DNA of 64,000 nt from Phocaeicola plebeius (GCA_004558305.1 SFDG01000002.1:1-64000); one strand, 5' to 3'; counted from the first letter of the stretch, positions 1 through 8,631 are shown. The notes: generated from the letters alone by a model not told the origin. Translations and numbers: made by a program.

Positions 1-258
1 ACCGATGCAGAGGGTCAGGGCATCCTCATCCGTACCGAAGGAACGGTTTCCTTCTCCGCCCTGCGCTATACCGATGAAGACCTGATGAAGTGCAACCACC
101 AGTGGGAACTGACACCGCGTCCTTACATCGTCCTTCATCTGGATGCTGTGGCCCGTGGCGTAGGCAATGCCAGCTGTGGTGCCGATGTGGACACGTTGCC
201 TGAATATCAGGTGCCGAACCAGCCGTTGAGCTATCGGTTGAGAATCACCCGTAAATGA
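1..258 (+). CDS. C-terminal fragment of a GH2 beta-galactosidase (5' end outside window)
   Basis: Frame 1 is open from the first base to a TGA at 256-258, giving the last 85 residues of a larger protein. The segment resembles the beta-sandwich domain 5 (Bgal small chain) of long GH2 beta-galactosidases: an FSALRYTDEDL stretch, then HQWEL, then LHLDAVARGVGNASCG, the usual L-x-LD-x-x-x-x-GVG-x-x-SCG signature. The domain completes the active site and shapes galactoside specificity in LacZ-type enzymes. The next gene, 139 bp downstream, is a second GH2 enzyme of another architecture, so the two probably belong to one polysaccharide-utilisation or galactoside-degrading locus that begins outside the window. 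The domain assignment is by motif recall; the catalytic part is not visible. Confidence 0.85.
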   Translation, partial: TDAEGQGILIRTEGTVSFSALRYTDEDLMKCNHQWELTPRPYIVLHLDAVARGVGNASCGADVDTLPEYQVPNQPLSYRLRITRK

Positions 259-273
259 TGATTCCCCGGTTGT

Positions 274-328
274 CTTGTTATTCTGAGTCCCCATCACACG
301 GCGTGTGATGGGGACTCAGAATAACAAG
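274..328. repeat. Perfect 27-bp inverted repeat, single-base loop
   Basis: Bases 274-300 are the exact reverse complement of 302-328, with one G at 301 between them. The arm contains ATTCTGAGTCCCCATCACA, a module seen again near 50775-50795. On RNA it would form a very stable hairpin and may terminate transcription of the upstream GH2 gene, although no long U tract follows. It is one member of the palindromic repeat family described in the findings. Confidence 0.9.
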
Positions 329-397
329 CAAAATGATAGATATTATCATTAATTCTTCATTCTTCGTTCTTCATTCCTCCTATTTTATTAGACGACT

Positions 398-2872
398 ATG
401 AACAAAAAACTGATGACTTTTTTCTTGTGTGGCTGGCTGCCGTTGGCAGTCTGGGCACAACGCAGCGAAACCTTGCTGGAACAGAACTGGAAATTCACCC
501 GGGGAGATGTGCCGGAAGCACAGCAGCCTGCATTCGATGATGCCCGTTGGCAGACCGTCAGTGTTCCCCACGACTGGGCTATTTTCGGGCCGTTCGACCG
601 GGACAACGACCTTCAGAACGTGGCGGTCACCCAGAATTTCGAAAAACAAGCATCCGTCAAGACGGGGCGAACGGGCGGTCTTCCTTATGTAGGTGTAGGC
701 TGGTACCGTACCACCTTTACGGCTCCGGCCGACCGCAAGGCCACGCTGGTGTTCGACGGAGCCATGAGTGAGGCTCGCGTCTATGTCAACGGACAGGAAG
801 CCTGCTTCTGGCCCTTCGGCTACAACTCCTTCCATTGCGATGTAACCCCGTACCTGACCACGGACGGAACGCCCAACGTGCTGGCTGTCCGCCTGGAGAA
901 CAAGCCCCAGTCCTCGCGCTGGTATCCCGGTGCAGGACTCTATCGTCATGTCCGTCTGGTCACTACCGGCAAGGCCCATGTCCCCGTATGGGGAACGCAG
1001 GTCACGACCCCTCACGTAGCGGCCGACTATGCCTCTGTGCGGTTGCTGACCACGGTGGAAGGCGATGAAGGGAAGCCCATCCGCATCGTCACCCGCATCC
1101 TTGCGCCTGACGGTCGCGAAGTGGCCACCAAGGACAACACCCTCCGCGTCAACCATGGCAAACCGTTGGAGCAGAATTTCCTGATCGATGCGCCCAGCCT
1201 GTGGTCGCCAGAACAGCCCGTCCTCTACCGGGCCGAGTCTGTGCTGTACATTGACGGCGAACAGCAAGACACTTATACCACCTCCTTTGGCATCCGCAGT
1301 ATCGAGATTGTGGCCGACAAAGGCTTCTTCCTCAATGGCCGGCACCGCAAGTTCCAGGGCGTGTGCAATCATCATGACCTCGGCCCCCTCGGAGCTGCCG
1401 TCAATGTCGCTGCCCTGCGCCGCCAGCTCACCCTGCTCAAGGACATGGGTTGCGACGCGATTCGCACTTCTCACAACATGCCGGCTCCCGAACTGGTTCA
1501 GCTCTGCGACGAGATGGGCTTCATGATGATGATTGAACCTTTCGATGAATGGGACATTGCCAAATGTGCCAACGGCTACCACCGCTATTTCGCCGAGTGG
1601 GCCGAAAAAGACATGGTGAACATGTTGCACCAGTATCGCAACCATCCTTCGGTGGTGATGTGGAGCATCGGCAACGAGGTGCCGACACAGTGCAGTGCCG
1701 AAGGCTATAAGGTGGCCTCTTTCCTGCAGGACATCTGTCACCGCGAAGACCCCACCCGTCCCGTCACCTGCGGCATGGACCAGGTGTCGTGCGTACTCGA
1801 CAACGGCTTTGCGGCCATGATCGACGTGCCCGGTTTCAACTATCGTACCCACCGCTACCAGGAAGCCTACCGCCGTCTGCCGCAGAACATTGTACTGGGC
1901 TCAGAAACCTCCTCCACGGTCAGCTCGCGCGGCGTGTACAAGTTCCCTGCCGAATTGAGACAACAGGCCATGTACCCCGACCACCAGTGCTCCGGCTACG
2001 ACCTGGAGAGCTGCTCGTGGTCGAATGTCCCCGATGAGGACTTCGCCCTGGCCGACGACTATCCCTGGACGCTCGGCCAGTTCGTCTGGACCGGTTTCGA
2101 CTATCTGGGCGAACCTTCTCCTTACGATACCGATGCCTGGCCCAGCCACAGCTCCGTATTCGGTATTATCGACCTTGCTTCCTTGCCCAAAGACCGCTAT
2201 TACCTCTATCGCAGTTTGTGGAACCGGGAGGCCCAGACGCTCCACGTGTTGCCCCACTGGACCTGGCCGGGCCGCGAAGGAGAGGTGACCCCCGTATTTG
2301 TCTATACCAGCTATCCTGAAGCCGAGCTCTTTGTCAACGGCAAGAGCTGTGGCCGCCAGCACAAGCTAACGGCATCCGAGGCCAATGCCCTGCGGGGACA
2401 GGATTCGTTGTGGCTGCAGCGCCGTTACCGCCTGATGTGGACCGATGTGGTCTATCAGCCCGGCGAACTGAAGGTGGTGGCCTACGATGCCAACGGCAAG
2501 GTGGCCGATACCCGGGTGGTCCGTACCGCCGGCAAGCCCCACCACCTGGAGCTGGTGGCCGACCGCACCCGTCTGACAGCCGATGGCAAGGATTTGGCCT
2601 ACGTGACCGTCCGCGTGGTGGACAAGGATGGCAACCTCTGTCCGGCCGATGCCCGTACCGTCCGCTTCCGGGTGAAGGGAGCCGGCCGCTATCGGGCGGC
2701 CGCCAACGGCGACGCCACCAGTCTCGACCTCTTCCATCTGCCTCAGATGCCTGCTTTCAGTGGCCAGCTGACTGCCATCGTACAGAGCGGTGAAGCAGCC
2801 GGTACGCTGACTTTGGAAGCCACGGCATCCGGTGTGAAGGGAGCTGCCCTGACGCTGGAAGTGGCCCCATAG
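398..2872 (+). CDS. Secreted GH2 family glycosidase (beta-galactosidase type)
   Basis: An 824-residue retaining glycoside hydrolase of family GH2. A signal peptide (hydrophobic core, then VWAQ) covers about residues 1-21. The sugar-binding jelly roll spans about 22-190, the immunoglobulin-like domain about 195-300, and the TIM barrel about 300-600. The acid/base Glu is E427 in WSIGNEVPTQ and the nucleophile is probably E503 in LGSETSS. The last 200 residues look like a DUF4982 domain followed by an invasin-like Ig domain, the usual tail of Bacteroides beta-galactosidases. It should work in the periplasm or at the cell surface on a plant or host glycan. The exact substrate (galactoside, glucuronide or mannoside) cannot be told from sequence. 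The gene follows another GH2 fragment on the same strand. Confidence 0.9.
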   Translation: MNKKLMTFFLCGWLPLAVWAQRSETLLEQNWKFTRGDVPEAQQPAFDDARWQTVSVPHDWAIFGPFDRDNDLQNVAVTQNFEKQASVKTGRTGGLPYVGVGWYRTTFTAPADRKATLVFDGAMSEARVYVNGQEACFWPFGYNSFHCDVTPYLTTDGTPNVLAVRLENKPQSSRWYPGAGLYRHVRLVTTGKAHVPVWGTQVTTPHVAADYASVRLLTTVEGDEGKPIRIVTRILAPDGREVATKDNTLRVNHGKPLEQNFLIDAPSLWSPEQPVLYRAESVLYIDGEQQDTYTTSFGIRSIEIVADKGFFLNGRHRKFQGVCNHHDLGPLGAAVNVAALRRQLTLLKDMGCDAIRTSHNMPAPELVQLCDEMGFMMMIEPFDEWDIAKCANGYHRYFAEWAEKDMVNMLHQYRNHPSVVMWSIGNEVPTQCSAEGYKVASFLQDICHREDPTRPVTCGMDQVSCVLDNGFAAMIDVPGFNYRTHRYQEAYRRLPQNIVLGSETSSTVSSRGVYKFPAELRQQAMYPDHQCSGYDLESCSWSNVPDEDFALADDYPWTLGQFVWTGFDYLGEPSPYDTDAWPSHSSVFGIIDLASLPKDRYYLYRSLWNREAQTLHVLPHWTWPGREGEVTPVFVYTSYPEAELFVNGKSCGRQHKLTASEANALRGQDSLWLQRRYRLMWTDVVYQPGELKVVAYDANGKVADTRVVRTAGKPHHLELVADRTRLTADGKDLAYVTVRVVDKDGNLCPADARTVRFRVKGAGRYRAAANGDATSLDLFHLPQMPAFSGQLTAIVQSGEAAGTLTLEATASGVKGAALTLEVAP

Positions 2873-2913
2873 AACGAGGTTGAAAATCAGACAGGTCGAT
2901 ACGGGCCTGACTA

Positions 2914-2957
2914 CCCGTCCTTCTGCCTGCAAGAACCCGTTCTTCTGCCTGCAAGGA
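2914..2957. repeat. Two-copy 22-bp tandem repeat after the GH2 gene
   Basis: Two adjacent 22-base units, 2914-2935 and 2936-2957, share the core CTTCTGCCTGCAAG and differ at two positions. A third, degenerate partial copy (GTCCTTCTGTACG) follows inside the terminator hairpin. No coding role is visible. Confidence 0.7.
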
Positions 2958-2994
2958 CAGGTCCTTCTGTACGTAGGGACTTGTCCTTGTTTTT
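2952..2994 (+). terminator. Rho-independent terminator of the GH2 gene
   Basis: Arms 2952-2964 (CAAGGACAGGTCC) and 2977-2989 pair over 13 bp with one G-U wobble, around a 12-base loop. A run of five T follows. It lies 80 bp after the GH2 stop and just before the promoter of the next gene. Confidence 0.8.
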
Positions 2995-3034
2995 CTTGTG
3001 CCCTACGCAATGTGTACTGAATCATTTTTTTTCG

Positions 3035-3042
3035 TACCTTTG
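3035..3042 (+). promoter_or_regulatory. Bacteroides -7 box for the HpaII-like gene
   Basis: TACCTTTG matches the TAnnTTTG consensus. It lies 27 bases before the ATG at 3070. This decides the start, because the longer in-frame start at 2998 would lie upstream of the promoter. No convincing -33 TTTG is visible; TGTG at 3011-3014 is at the right distance. Confidence 0.65.
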
Positions 3043-3069
3043 CCCCAGATTATACCTAAAGAAGACGAT

Positions 3070-4155
3070 ATGGCATTTGAAGCAACCAAAAAGGAGTGGG
3101 GCGAACTCTACACATTCTTTCGCCTCCTTGCCGACGGCAAGGTATGTGCCGGAAAGCCGGACGGGACGGGCGACAAGGAGGTAGTACTGCCCGTAGCGAT
3201 GATACAGCGGGAGGAGCACGACGGTACCCGACGCTATGTGGTGGAGAAAGACCAGATTCACATTGTGGGCGAACAGATGGACAAGCGGGTGCCTCGCGAG
3301 GATTTTGCCATTGTGGCTGACCTCGTATTACAGGCCCTCCGCGGAAGCAGGAACAACGATGTCACTTCGCCCGATGGGGTAGAGGAGTTTCTGGATGAGG
3401 TGGCTATTTTCGACCTGGAGGCGAAGACTGACGACCGTACCGACTTCAGCGTTGCCTTCTACAGTGTGGATGCTCCGCTGACCGGGTTCTGCGTGCGTTC
3501 GCGCCTCGGTGCCATGACCCCCTTGCTCGACGGCGGACGGACCGCCAACTTCAAGTTCGAACAGACAGGCATCAAGTTCTCCACACCCACGGTCAACAAG
3601 ATCAATGCGTTCGGTACAGCCGACAGTGTCACCGACCGCCTGCTGATGATCGAACGGCTGGGAGGACTCTTGAAATACAGCGATGTGGCGGACAAGGTGT
3701 TCCGCAGTAATCTGTCGGTCATCGACCTTCACCTCGGCCGTCTGCTGGGGGAGATGGTGCGGCTGATGTGGCTGGACGACATCACTCGGGTATCCGAACT
3801 GACCGAAGAAATCAAGAAGCTGAACCCCCTCAAGATCAAGGACGAACTCATCACGAAGCATGGCTACTACGAATGCAAGGTGAAGGAACTGCTGCTGGCA
3901 TTGGCGCAGGGGTTGCGCCCGGCGAAGATCTACAACGGCACCGATTCGGCCATTGCCGGCTTCCTGTTCGTGACCTCCGACGGCGAAGTGGTGTGCTACC
4001 AACGGGCCTTCCGGCAGACCTTTGCTGACTTCCTCTTTTTCAATACCCGCCTCGAACGCGGCTCGACGGAGAAGGACAAGTATGGTTTTCTGGAAAAGGA
4101 GAACGGTACCTATTTTTTCAAGCTGAACTTGAAAATCGGTCTGCTGAAGCGCTAA
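3070..4155 (+). CDS. HpaII-family restriction endonuclease homologue, solitary
   Basis: A 361-residue protein that begins MAFEATKKEWGELYTFF. It resembles the HpaII family of type II endonucleases (PF09561), which cut CCGG and are about 358 residues long. The N-terminal WGELYTFFRLLADGK is the kind of opening I recall for the family. The core FCVRSRLG followed by PLLDGG and ANFKFE corresponds to the family's FxIKSxLG...LLNA...TNFxxxI block. The likely PD-(D/E)xK metal ligand is D125 in RTDF. The position where relatives carry the catalytic Lys (IKS) appears to be R143 (VRS). No DNA methyltransferase is adjacent or anywhere in the window. It has its own promoter and sits between a glycosidase and the carboxylase operon. 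The family call is from motif memory; activity is uncertain. Confidence 0.75.
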   Translation: MAFEATKKEWGELYTFFRLLADGKVCAGKPDGTGDKEVVLPVAMIQREEHDGTRRYVVEKDQIHIVGEQMDKRVPREDFAIVADLVLQALRGSRNNDVTSPDGVEEFLDEVAIFDLEAKTDDRTDFSVAFYSVDAPLTGFCVRSRLGAMTPLLDGGRTANFKFEQTGIKFSTPTVNKINAFGTADSVTDRLLMIERLGGLLKYSDVADKVFRSNLSVIDLHLGRLLGEMVRLMWLDDITRVSELTEEIKKLNPLKIKDELITKHGYYECKVKELLLALAQGLRPAKIYNGTDSAIAGFLFVTSDGEVVCYQRAFRQTFADFLFFNTRLERGSTEKDKYGFLEKENGTYFFKLNLKIGLLKR

Positions 4156-4252
4156 TTGCCAACTCAACTTTACGTTCCGGCTGCCCCAAAGTGGTGGAGG
4201 AGGAGTGGAATCGGCGAAAATAAGGGTGAAACGCAAAAAAAATGCCTTTTCA

Positions 4253-4283
4253 TTGAGCCTGTAGGAGTTTTTTCGTACTTTTG
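4253..4283 (+). promoter_or_regulatory. Promoter of the acyl-CoA carboxylase operon
   Basis: The -7 box TACTTTTG is at 4276-4283, with TTG at 4253-4255, 20 bases upstream. Transcription should start near 4290, leaving an untranslated leader of about 105 bases before the ATG at 4395. The leader holds a short hairpin (TGTGCCG / CGGCACA around 4301-4323) and a second possible GC-rich stem up to about 4363. Confidence 0.75.
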
Positions 4284-4394
4284 CACAGATTTCGTCAAGG
4301 TGTGCCGAAATGGATGCGGCACATCGGACGGTTCTGCCGGTGCCAAGAGGTGGTCCCGGCAACAAAAAACAAGATACTAACTAAAATGTAGAGC

Positions 4395-5906
4395 ATGATA
4401 CACAAAGTGTTAATCGCTAACCGTGGGGAAATTGCCGTGCGCGTGATGCGTTCCTGCCGTGAGATGGGAATCCACACCGTTGCCGTATTCTCAGAAGCCG
4501 ACAGAACGGCCCGCCACGTACTGTATGCCGACGAAGCCTGTCTCATCGGACCGGCTGCCTCGCGCGAGAGTTACCTGAACATTGACAAGATTATCGCTGC
4601 CGCCAAGCGGATGGGTGCCGATGCCATCCACCCGGGTTACGGCTTTTTGTCAGAAAATTCCGAATTTGCCCGACGCTGTCGCAAGGAAGGAATCATCTTC
4701 ATCGGTCCCGATCCTGAGACGATGGAAGCCATGGGCGACAAGATTTCGGCCCGCAAGCACATGATTGCCGCCGGCGTACCGGTAGTACCGGGTACTGAAC
4801 AACCGCTGCAGAGCGTGGAGGAAGCGAAGGAAATCTGCAACCGCATTGGCTATCCTGTCATGCTGAAAGCCTCTATGGGCGGCGGCGGAAAGGGAATGCG
4901 TCTTATCCATTCCATCGACGAGGTGGAAGAGGCCTACAATACCGCCCGCTCCGAATCCATGTCGTCGTTCGGCGACGATACGGTCTACCTGGAAAAGTTT
5001 GTGGAAGAACCCCATCATATTGAGTTCCAGATTCTGGGCGACAATTTCGGCAATGCCGTCCATCTTTTCGAGCGCGAATGCTCCATCCAGCGCCGCAACC
5101 AGAAAATCGTGGAGGAGACTCCTTCTCCTTTTGTCACTCCCGAGTTGCGCCAGAAGATGGGCGAGGCAGCCGTGGCAGCTGCCAAGGCCGTCCGTTACAA
5201 GGGAGCCGGCACCATCGAGTTCCTTGTGGACAAGCACCGCAATTTCTATTTCCTGGAGATGAACACCCGTCTGCAGGTGGAACACCCCATTACGGAAGAA
5301 GTGGTCGGTGTCGACCTCGTGAAGGAACAGCTCCGCATTGCCAGCGGCCAGCCCCTGCATTTCCGTCAGGAAGACCTCTACCAGCGCGGCCACGCCATCG
5401 AATGCCGTATCTGTGCCGAAGATACCGACAACAATTTCATGCCTTCGCCGGGTATCATCCGTCAGTTGGTGGAACCCAACGGCATCGGTGTCCGCATCGA
5501 CAGCTATGTCTACGACGGCTACGAGATACCTATTTATTATGACCCGATGATTGGCAAGCTCATCGTATGGGCTACAACCCGCCAGTTCGCCATCGAGCGG
5601 ATGCGCCGCGTGCTCTACGAGTACAAGATTACCGGCATGAAGACGAACATCAGCTACTTGCGCCACATCATGCACGTACCCGATTTCGTGGAGGGCCGTT
5701 ACAACACCCTTTTCATCCCCAAGCACCAGGACATGCTGCGCAAGTGGGCCGGCATCAAGGAAGAAGAGACGGAGAACATCGCCATGATTGCCGCCTACAT
5801 CGACTACCTGATGAACCTGGAGGAAAACAAGTCGGCAACGGGCGACAACCGCCCCATCAGCCGCTGGCGCGAGTTCGGACTGAAGAAGGGTGTGCTGCGG
5901 ATCTAA
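4395..5906 (+). CDS. accC: Biotin carboxylase subunit of an acyl-CoA carboxylase
   Basis: A 503-residue ATP-grasp enzyme that carboxylates the biotin of the carrier protein using ATP and bicarbonate. The start IHKVLIANRGEIAVRVMRS is the classic pre-ATP-grasp motif. The glycine-rich ATP loop is KASMGGGGKGMR, and EMNTRLQVEH is the conserved active-site segment. Length fits stand-alone AccC (about 450) plus a longer C-terminus, as in propionyl-CoA carboxylase alpha chains that lack the carrier domain. It is first in an operon with a biotin carrier (64 bp on) and a carboxyltransferase. Since the beta subunit is of the propionyl-CoA carboxylase type, the complex probably handles propionyl-/methylmalonyl-CoA; an acetyl-CoA role is not excluded. 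Confidence 0.93.
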   Translation: MIHKVLIANRGEIAVRVMRSCREMGIHTVAVFSEADRTARHVLYADEACLIGPAASRESYLNIDKIIAAAKRMGADAIHPGYGFLSENSEFARRCRKEGIIFIGPDPETMEAMGDKISARKHMIAAGVPVVPGTEQPLQSVEEAKEICNRIGYPVMLKASMGGGGKGMRLIHSIDEVEEAYNTARSESMSSFGDDTVYLEKFVEEPHHIEFQILGDNFGNAVHLFERECSIQRRNQKIVEETPSPFVTPELRQKMGEAAVAAAKAVRYKGAGTIEFLVDKHRNFYFLEMNTRLQVEHPITEEVVGVDLVKEQLRIASGQPLHFRQEDLYQRGHAIECRICAEDTDNNFMPSPGIIRQLVEPNGIGVRIDSYVYDGYEIPIYYDPMIGKLIVWATTRQFAIERMRRVLYEYKITGMKTNISYLRHIMHVPDFVEGRYNTLFIPKHQDMLRKWAGIKEEETENIAMIAAYIDYLMNLEENKSATGDNRPISRWREFGLKKGVLRI

Positions 5907-5970
5907 GTCCGGCGGCAGCGTCCTACAAAGGGAAAACAAGAGGTTTAACCATTAACAAGGAAGGAATTAT

Positions 5971-6489
5971 ATGGAAATACATATCGGAGACAGAGTGGCA
6001 GACGTGAGCCTGGTGAGCAAGGAAGGCAACCTGGTTCAGCTGACCATCGACGGAGTGCCCTACGATGTAGACATCGTGATGGCAGAAAACGGCAGCTGCT
6101 CCATCCTGCACGACGGACACTCGTTCAATGCCGAGCTGATTCGCAAGGAGGGCGGCAAGAGCTATACGGTGAATGCACACTACCAGCAGTACAATGTCGA
6201 CATCATCGACTCCCAGGCCAAGTACTTGCGTATGCGCAAGGGAGGCGAGGAGAAGCAGGACGATAAGATTGTGTCGCCGATGCCCGGCAAGGTGGTCAAG
6301 ATTCCCGTCAAGGTGGGCGACCGCCTGCAGGCCGGCGACATCGTAGTGGTCATCGAAGCCATGAAGATGCAGAGCAACTACAAGGTGAACAGCGAATGTG
6401 TGGTCAAGGAGATTCTGGTCAATGAGGGTGACTCGGTGAACAGCAACCAGACTATCATGACGCTCGACCTCGTGGAAGGGGAGGAGTGA
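5971..6489 (+). CDS. Biotin carboxyl carrier protein
   Basis: A 172-residue carrier. The C-terminal 75 residues form a biotinyl/lipoyl domain, with the biotin attachment motif EAMKMQ placing the modified lysine at K132. The upstream MPGKVVKIPVKVGD is the usual first strand of the fold. The N-terminal 90 residues resemble the extra domain seen on carriers of oxaloacetate/methylmalonyl-CoA decarboxylases and propionyl-CoA carboxylases and may bind the partner subunits. It lies between the biotin carboxylase and carboxyltransferase genes, as expected for a three-subunit cytoplasmic complex. No membrane sodium-pump subunit is found nearby, which argues against a sodium-translocating decarboxylase encoded here. 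Confidence 0.92.
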   Translation: MEIHIGDRVADVSLVSKEGNLVQLTIDGVPYDVDIVMAENGSCSILHDGHSFNAELIRKEGGKSYTVNAHYQQYNVDIIDSQAKYLRMRKGGEEKQDDKIVSPMPGKVVKIPVKVGDRLQAGDIVVVIEAMKMQSNYKVNSECVVKEILVNEGDSVNSNQTIMTLDLVEGEE

Positions 6490-6540
6490 ATCAGGAACCG
6501 CTTGAACATAGTGTAACAACTTTAAAACAAAACAATTCAC

Positions 6541-8064
6541 ATGGAACAATATAAGATATTCGAGGAACTCGACAAGGCGGCTACGCTGGGCGGCGGTATT
6601 GACCGCATCGAACGCCAGCACGCCAACGGCCATATGACCGCACGCGAACGTATCGACACGCTGCTTGACAAGGGTACGTTCAATGAAATGGACAAACTGG
6701 TGATTCACCATTGCACCGACTTCGGGATGGAAAAGAACCATATTCCCGGCGACGGCATTGTGTGCGGGTACGGAAAGATTGACGGACGTCTGGTCTATGT
6801 CTATGCCTACGACTTCACCGTCTACGGCGGTACACTGAGCGAGACGGGTGCCCGCAAGATTGAGAAGGTGCAGCAGCTGGCCTTGCGCAACGGGGCACCG
6901 GTGATTGCTCTGAACGACTCGGGGGGAGCACGCATCCAGGAAGGTGTCGGCAGCATTTCAGGGTATGCCTCCATCTTCTACCAGAACACCATCGCTTCGG
7001 GTGTCATCCCACAGATTTCCGCCATCCTGGGCCCTTGTGCCGGTGGTGCCTGCTATTCGCCTGCATTGACCGACTTCATCTTCATGGTGAAGGAAAAGAG
7101 CCACATGTTCATCACCGGTCCCGATGTGGTGAAGGCTGTGACCCACGAGGAAGTGGACAAGGAAGAATTGGGTGGTGCCTATACTCATAGCAGCAAGAGC
7201 GGTGTCAGCCATTTCCTGTGCGATACCGAGGAGGAAACCCTGATGAGCATCCGTGAGTTGCTCAGCTTCCTGCCGTCGAACAACATGGACGATGCGCCTG
7301 TTATCCCCTGTACCGATGATATCCGCCGTGCTGAAGAGTCGCTGATGAGCGTCATTCCTGCCAACCCCAATATGCCGTATGACATCAAGAACATCATTGA
7401 ACCCGTGGTAGACAACCATTACTTCTTCGAGGTGATGCCCCATTTTGCCAAGAACATCGTGGTGGGGTTTGCCCGCATGAACGGGCGTTCGGTAGGCATC
7501 GTGGCCAACCAGCCTGCTTTCCTGGCCGGCGTGCTCGACATTGATGCTTCCGACAAGGCCGCCCGCTTCATCCGCTTCTGCGACTGTTTCAATATTCCGC
7601 TCATCACCTTCGAGGATGTACCCGGCTTCTTGCCTGGCTGCACCCAGGAGCACAACGGCATTATCCGCCACGGCGCGAAGATTGTCTATGCTTTTGCCGA
7701 AGCCACCGTGCCCAAGATCACGGTCATCACCCGGAAGGCCTACGGAGGAGCTTACATCGTGATGAACAGCAAGCCCATTGGGGCCGATGTGAACTTCTCG
7801 TACCCCAGTGCCGAAATCGCCGTGATGGGAGCCGACGGGGCCGTGAACATCCTCTACCGCAAGGCCACTCCCGAAGAGAAGGCCAAGGCCATCGAAGACT
7901 ATAAGGAAAAGTTCTCGAATCCCTACCGCGCTGCCGAGAAGGGATATATCGACGAAATCATCCTGCCGAAGGATACCCGCTACAAGCTGATCCAGGCGTT
8001 GGAGATGACCCAGAACAAGAGCCAGAGCAATCCGCCGAAGAAACACGGTAACATGCCGCTCTAA
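6541..8064 (+). CDS. Acyl-CoA carboxylase beta (carboxyltransferase) subunit, propionyl/methylmalonyl-CoA type
   Basis: A 507-residue crotonase-fold carboxyltransferase that moves the carboxyl group between biotin and an acyl-CoA. Two signature regions stand out. The N-half has NDSGGARIQEGVGSISGY and GPCAGGACYSPALTDF (acyl-CoA oxyanion hole). The C-half has FLPGCTQEHNGIIRHGAK and GGAYIVMNSKPIGAD (biotin side). Length and motifs match PccB/MmdA (about 510-520), not the split AccA/AccD of fatty-acid synthesis. In Bacteroides such enzymes belong to the succinate-propionate pathway. The gene is third in the operon and ends 21 bp before a TlpA-like gene. Confidence 0.92.
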   Translation: MEQYKIFEELDKAATLGGGIDRIERQHANGHMTARERIDTLLDKGTFNEMDKLVIHHCTDFGMEKNHIPGDGIVCGYGKIDGRLVYVYAYDFTVYGGTLSETGARKIEKVQQLALRNGAPVIALNDSGGARIQEGVGSISGYASIFYQNTIASGVIPQISAILGPCAGGACYSPALTDFIFMVKEKSHMFITGPDVVKAVTHEEVDKEELGGAYTHSSKSGVSHFLCDTEEETLMSIRELLSFLPSNNMDDAPVIPCTDDIRRAEESLMSVIPANPNMPYDIKNIIEPVVDNHYFFEVMPHFAKNIVVGFARMNGRSVGIVANQPAFLAGVLDIDASDKAARFIRFCDCFNIPLITFEDVPGFLPGCTQEHNGIIRHGAKIVYAFAEATVPKITVITRKAYGGAYIVMNSKPIGADVNFSYPSAEIAVMGADGAVNILYRKATPEEKAKAIEDYKEKFSNPYRAAEKGYIDEIILPKDTRYKLIQALEMTQNKSQSNPPKKHGNMPL

Positions 8065-8085
8065 TCAAGGAAAGGAGGAAGCGTC

Positions 8086-8631
8086 ATGAAGAGAATATGG
8101 GCCTGTATGGCTATAATAGGGGGGCTGCTTTTCGCGGCTCCCGCTCTCCAGGCACAGGAGGCGGCCACTCCTGATGCTGTGGGCTATATCGTAAAGGTGG
8201 GCCAGACGGCTCCCGACTTCGAGATGACCCTTGCCGACGGAAGTTCCCTGAAACTGAAGGACTTTCGGGGCAAGGTCGTCATGCTGCAGTTCACGGCCAG
8301 CTGGTGTGGTGTCTGCCGTAAGGAGATGCCCTTCATCGAAAGCGATATTTGGCAGAAGCACAAGGACAATGCTGGATTTGCCCTCTTTGGCATCGACCGC
8401 GACGAACCGTTGGCCAAGGTGCAAGCGTTCGCCCGGCAGACCAAGATTACGTATCCGCTGGCACTGGATCCCGGAGCCGACATATTTGCCCTCTTTGCCG
8501 ACCGGAAGGCGGGGGTGACCCGCAACGTGTTGATAGGCCGTGACGGTAAGATTGTCCTGATGACCCGTCTGTACAACGAGGAGGAGTTTGCCTCGCTGTG
8601 CCGGAAAATCGATGAATTGTTGGCAGAATGA
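8086..8631 (+). CDS. TlpA-like periplasmic thioredoxin-fold protein
   Basis: A 181-residue protein with a signal peptide (about 1-24, hydrophobic core then ALQAQ) and a thioredoxin fold of the AhpC-TSA/Redoxin class. The opening GQTAPDFEMTLADG is typical of the family. The redox motif is WCGVC (C74, C77) in FTASWCGVCRKEMPF. Such proteins reduce or oxidise disulfides, or remove peroxides, in the periplasm; the partner is unknown. It lies 21 bp after the carboxyltransferase gene and overlaps the next gene by 4 bp (ATGA), so it is translationally coupled to the amidase. Confidence 0.88.
   Translation: MKRIWACMAIIGGLLFAAPALQAQEAATPDAVGYIVKVGQTAPDFEMTLADGSSLKLKDFRGKVVMLQFTASWCGVCRKEMPFIESDIWQKHKDNAGFALFGIDRDEPLAKVQAFARQTKITYPLALDPGADIFALFADRKAGVTRNVLIGRDGKIVLMTRLYNEEEFASLCRKIDELLAE

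Noticed and set aside
2998..3069. N-terminal extension of the HpaII-like protein
   Set aside because: The extension overlaps the TACCTTTG promoter box; the start at 3070 gives the family-typical length.
4156..4380. 74-codon ORF before accC
   Set aside because: It spans the accC promoter and leader, and nothing in its translation is recognisable.
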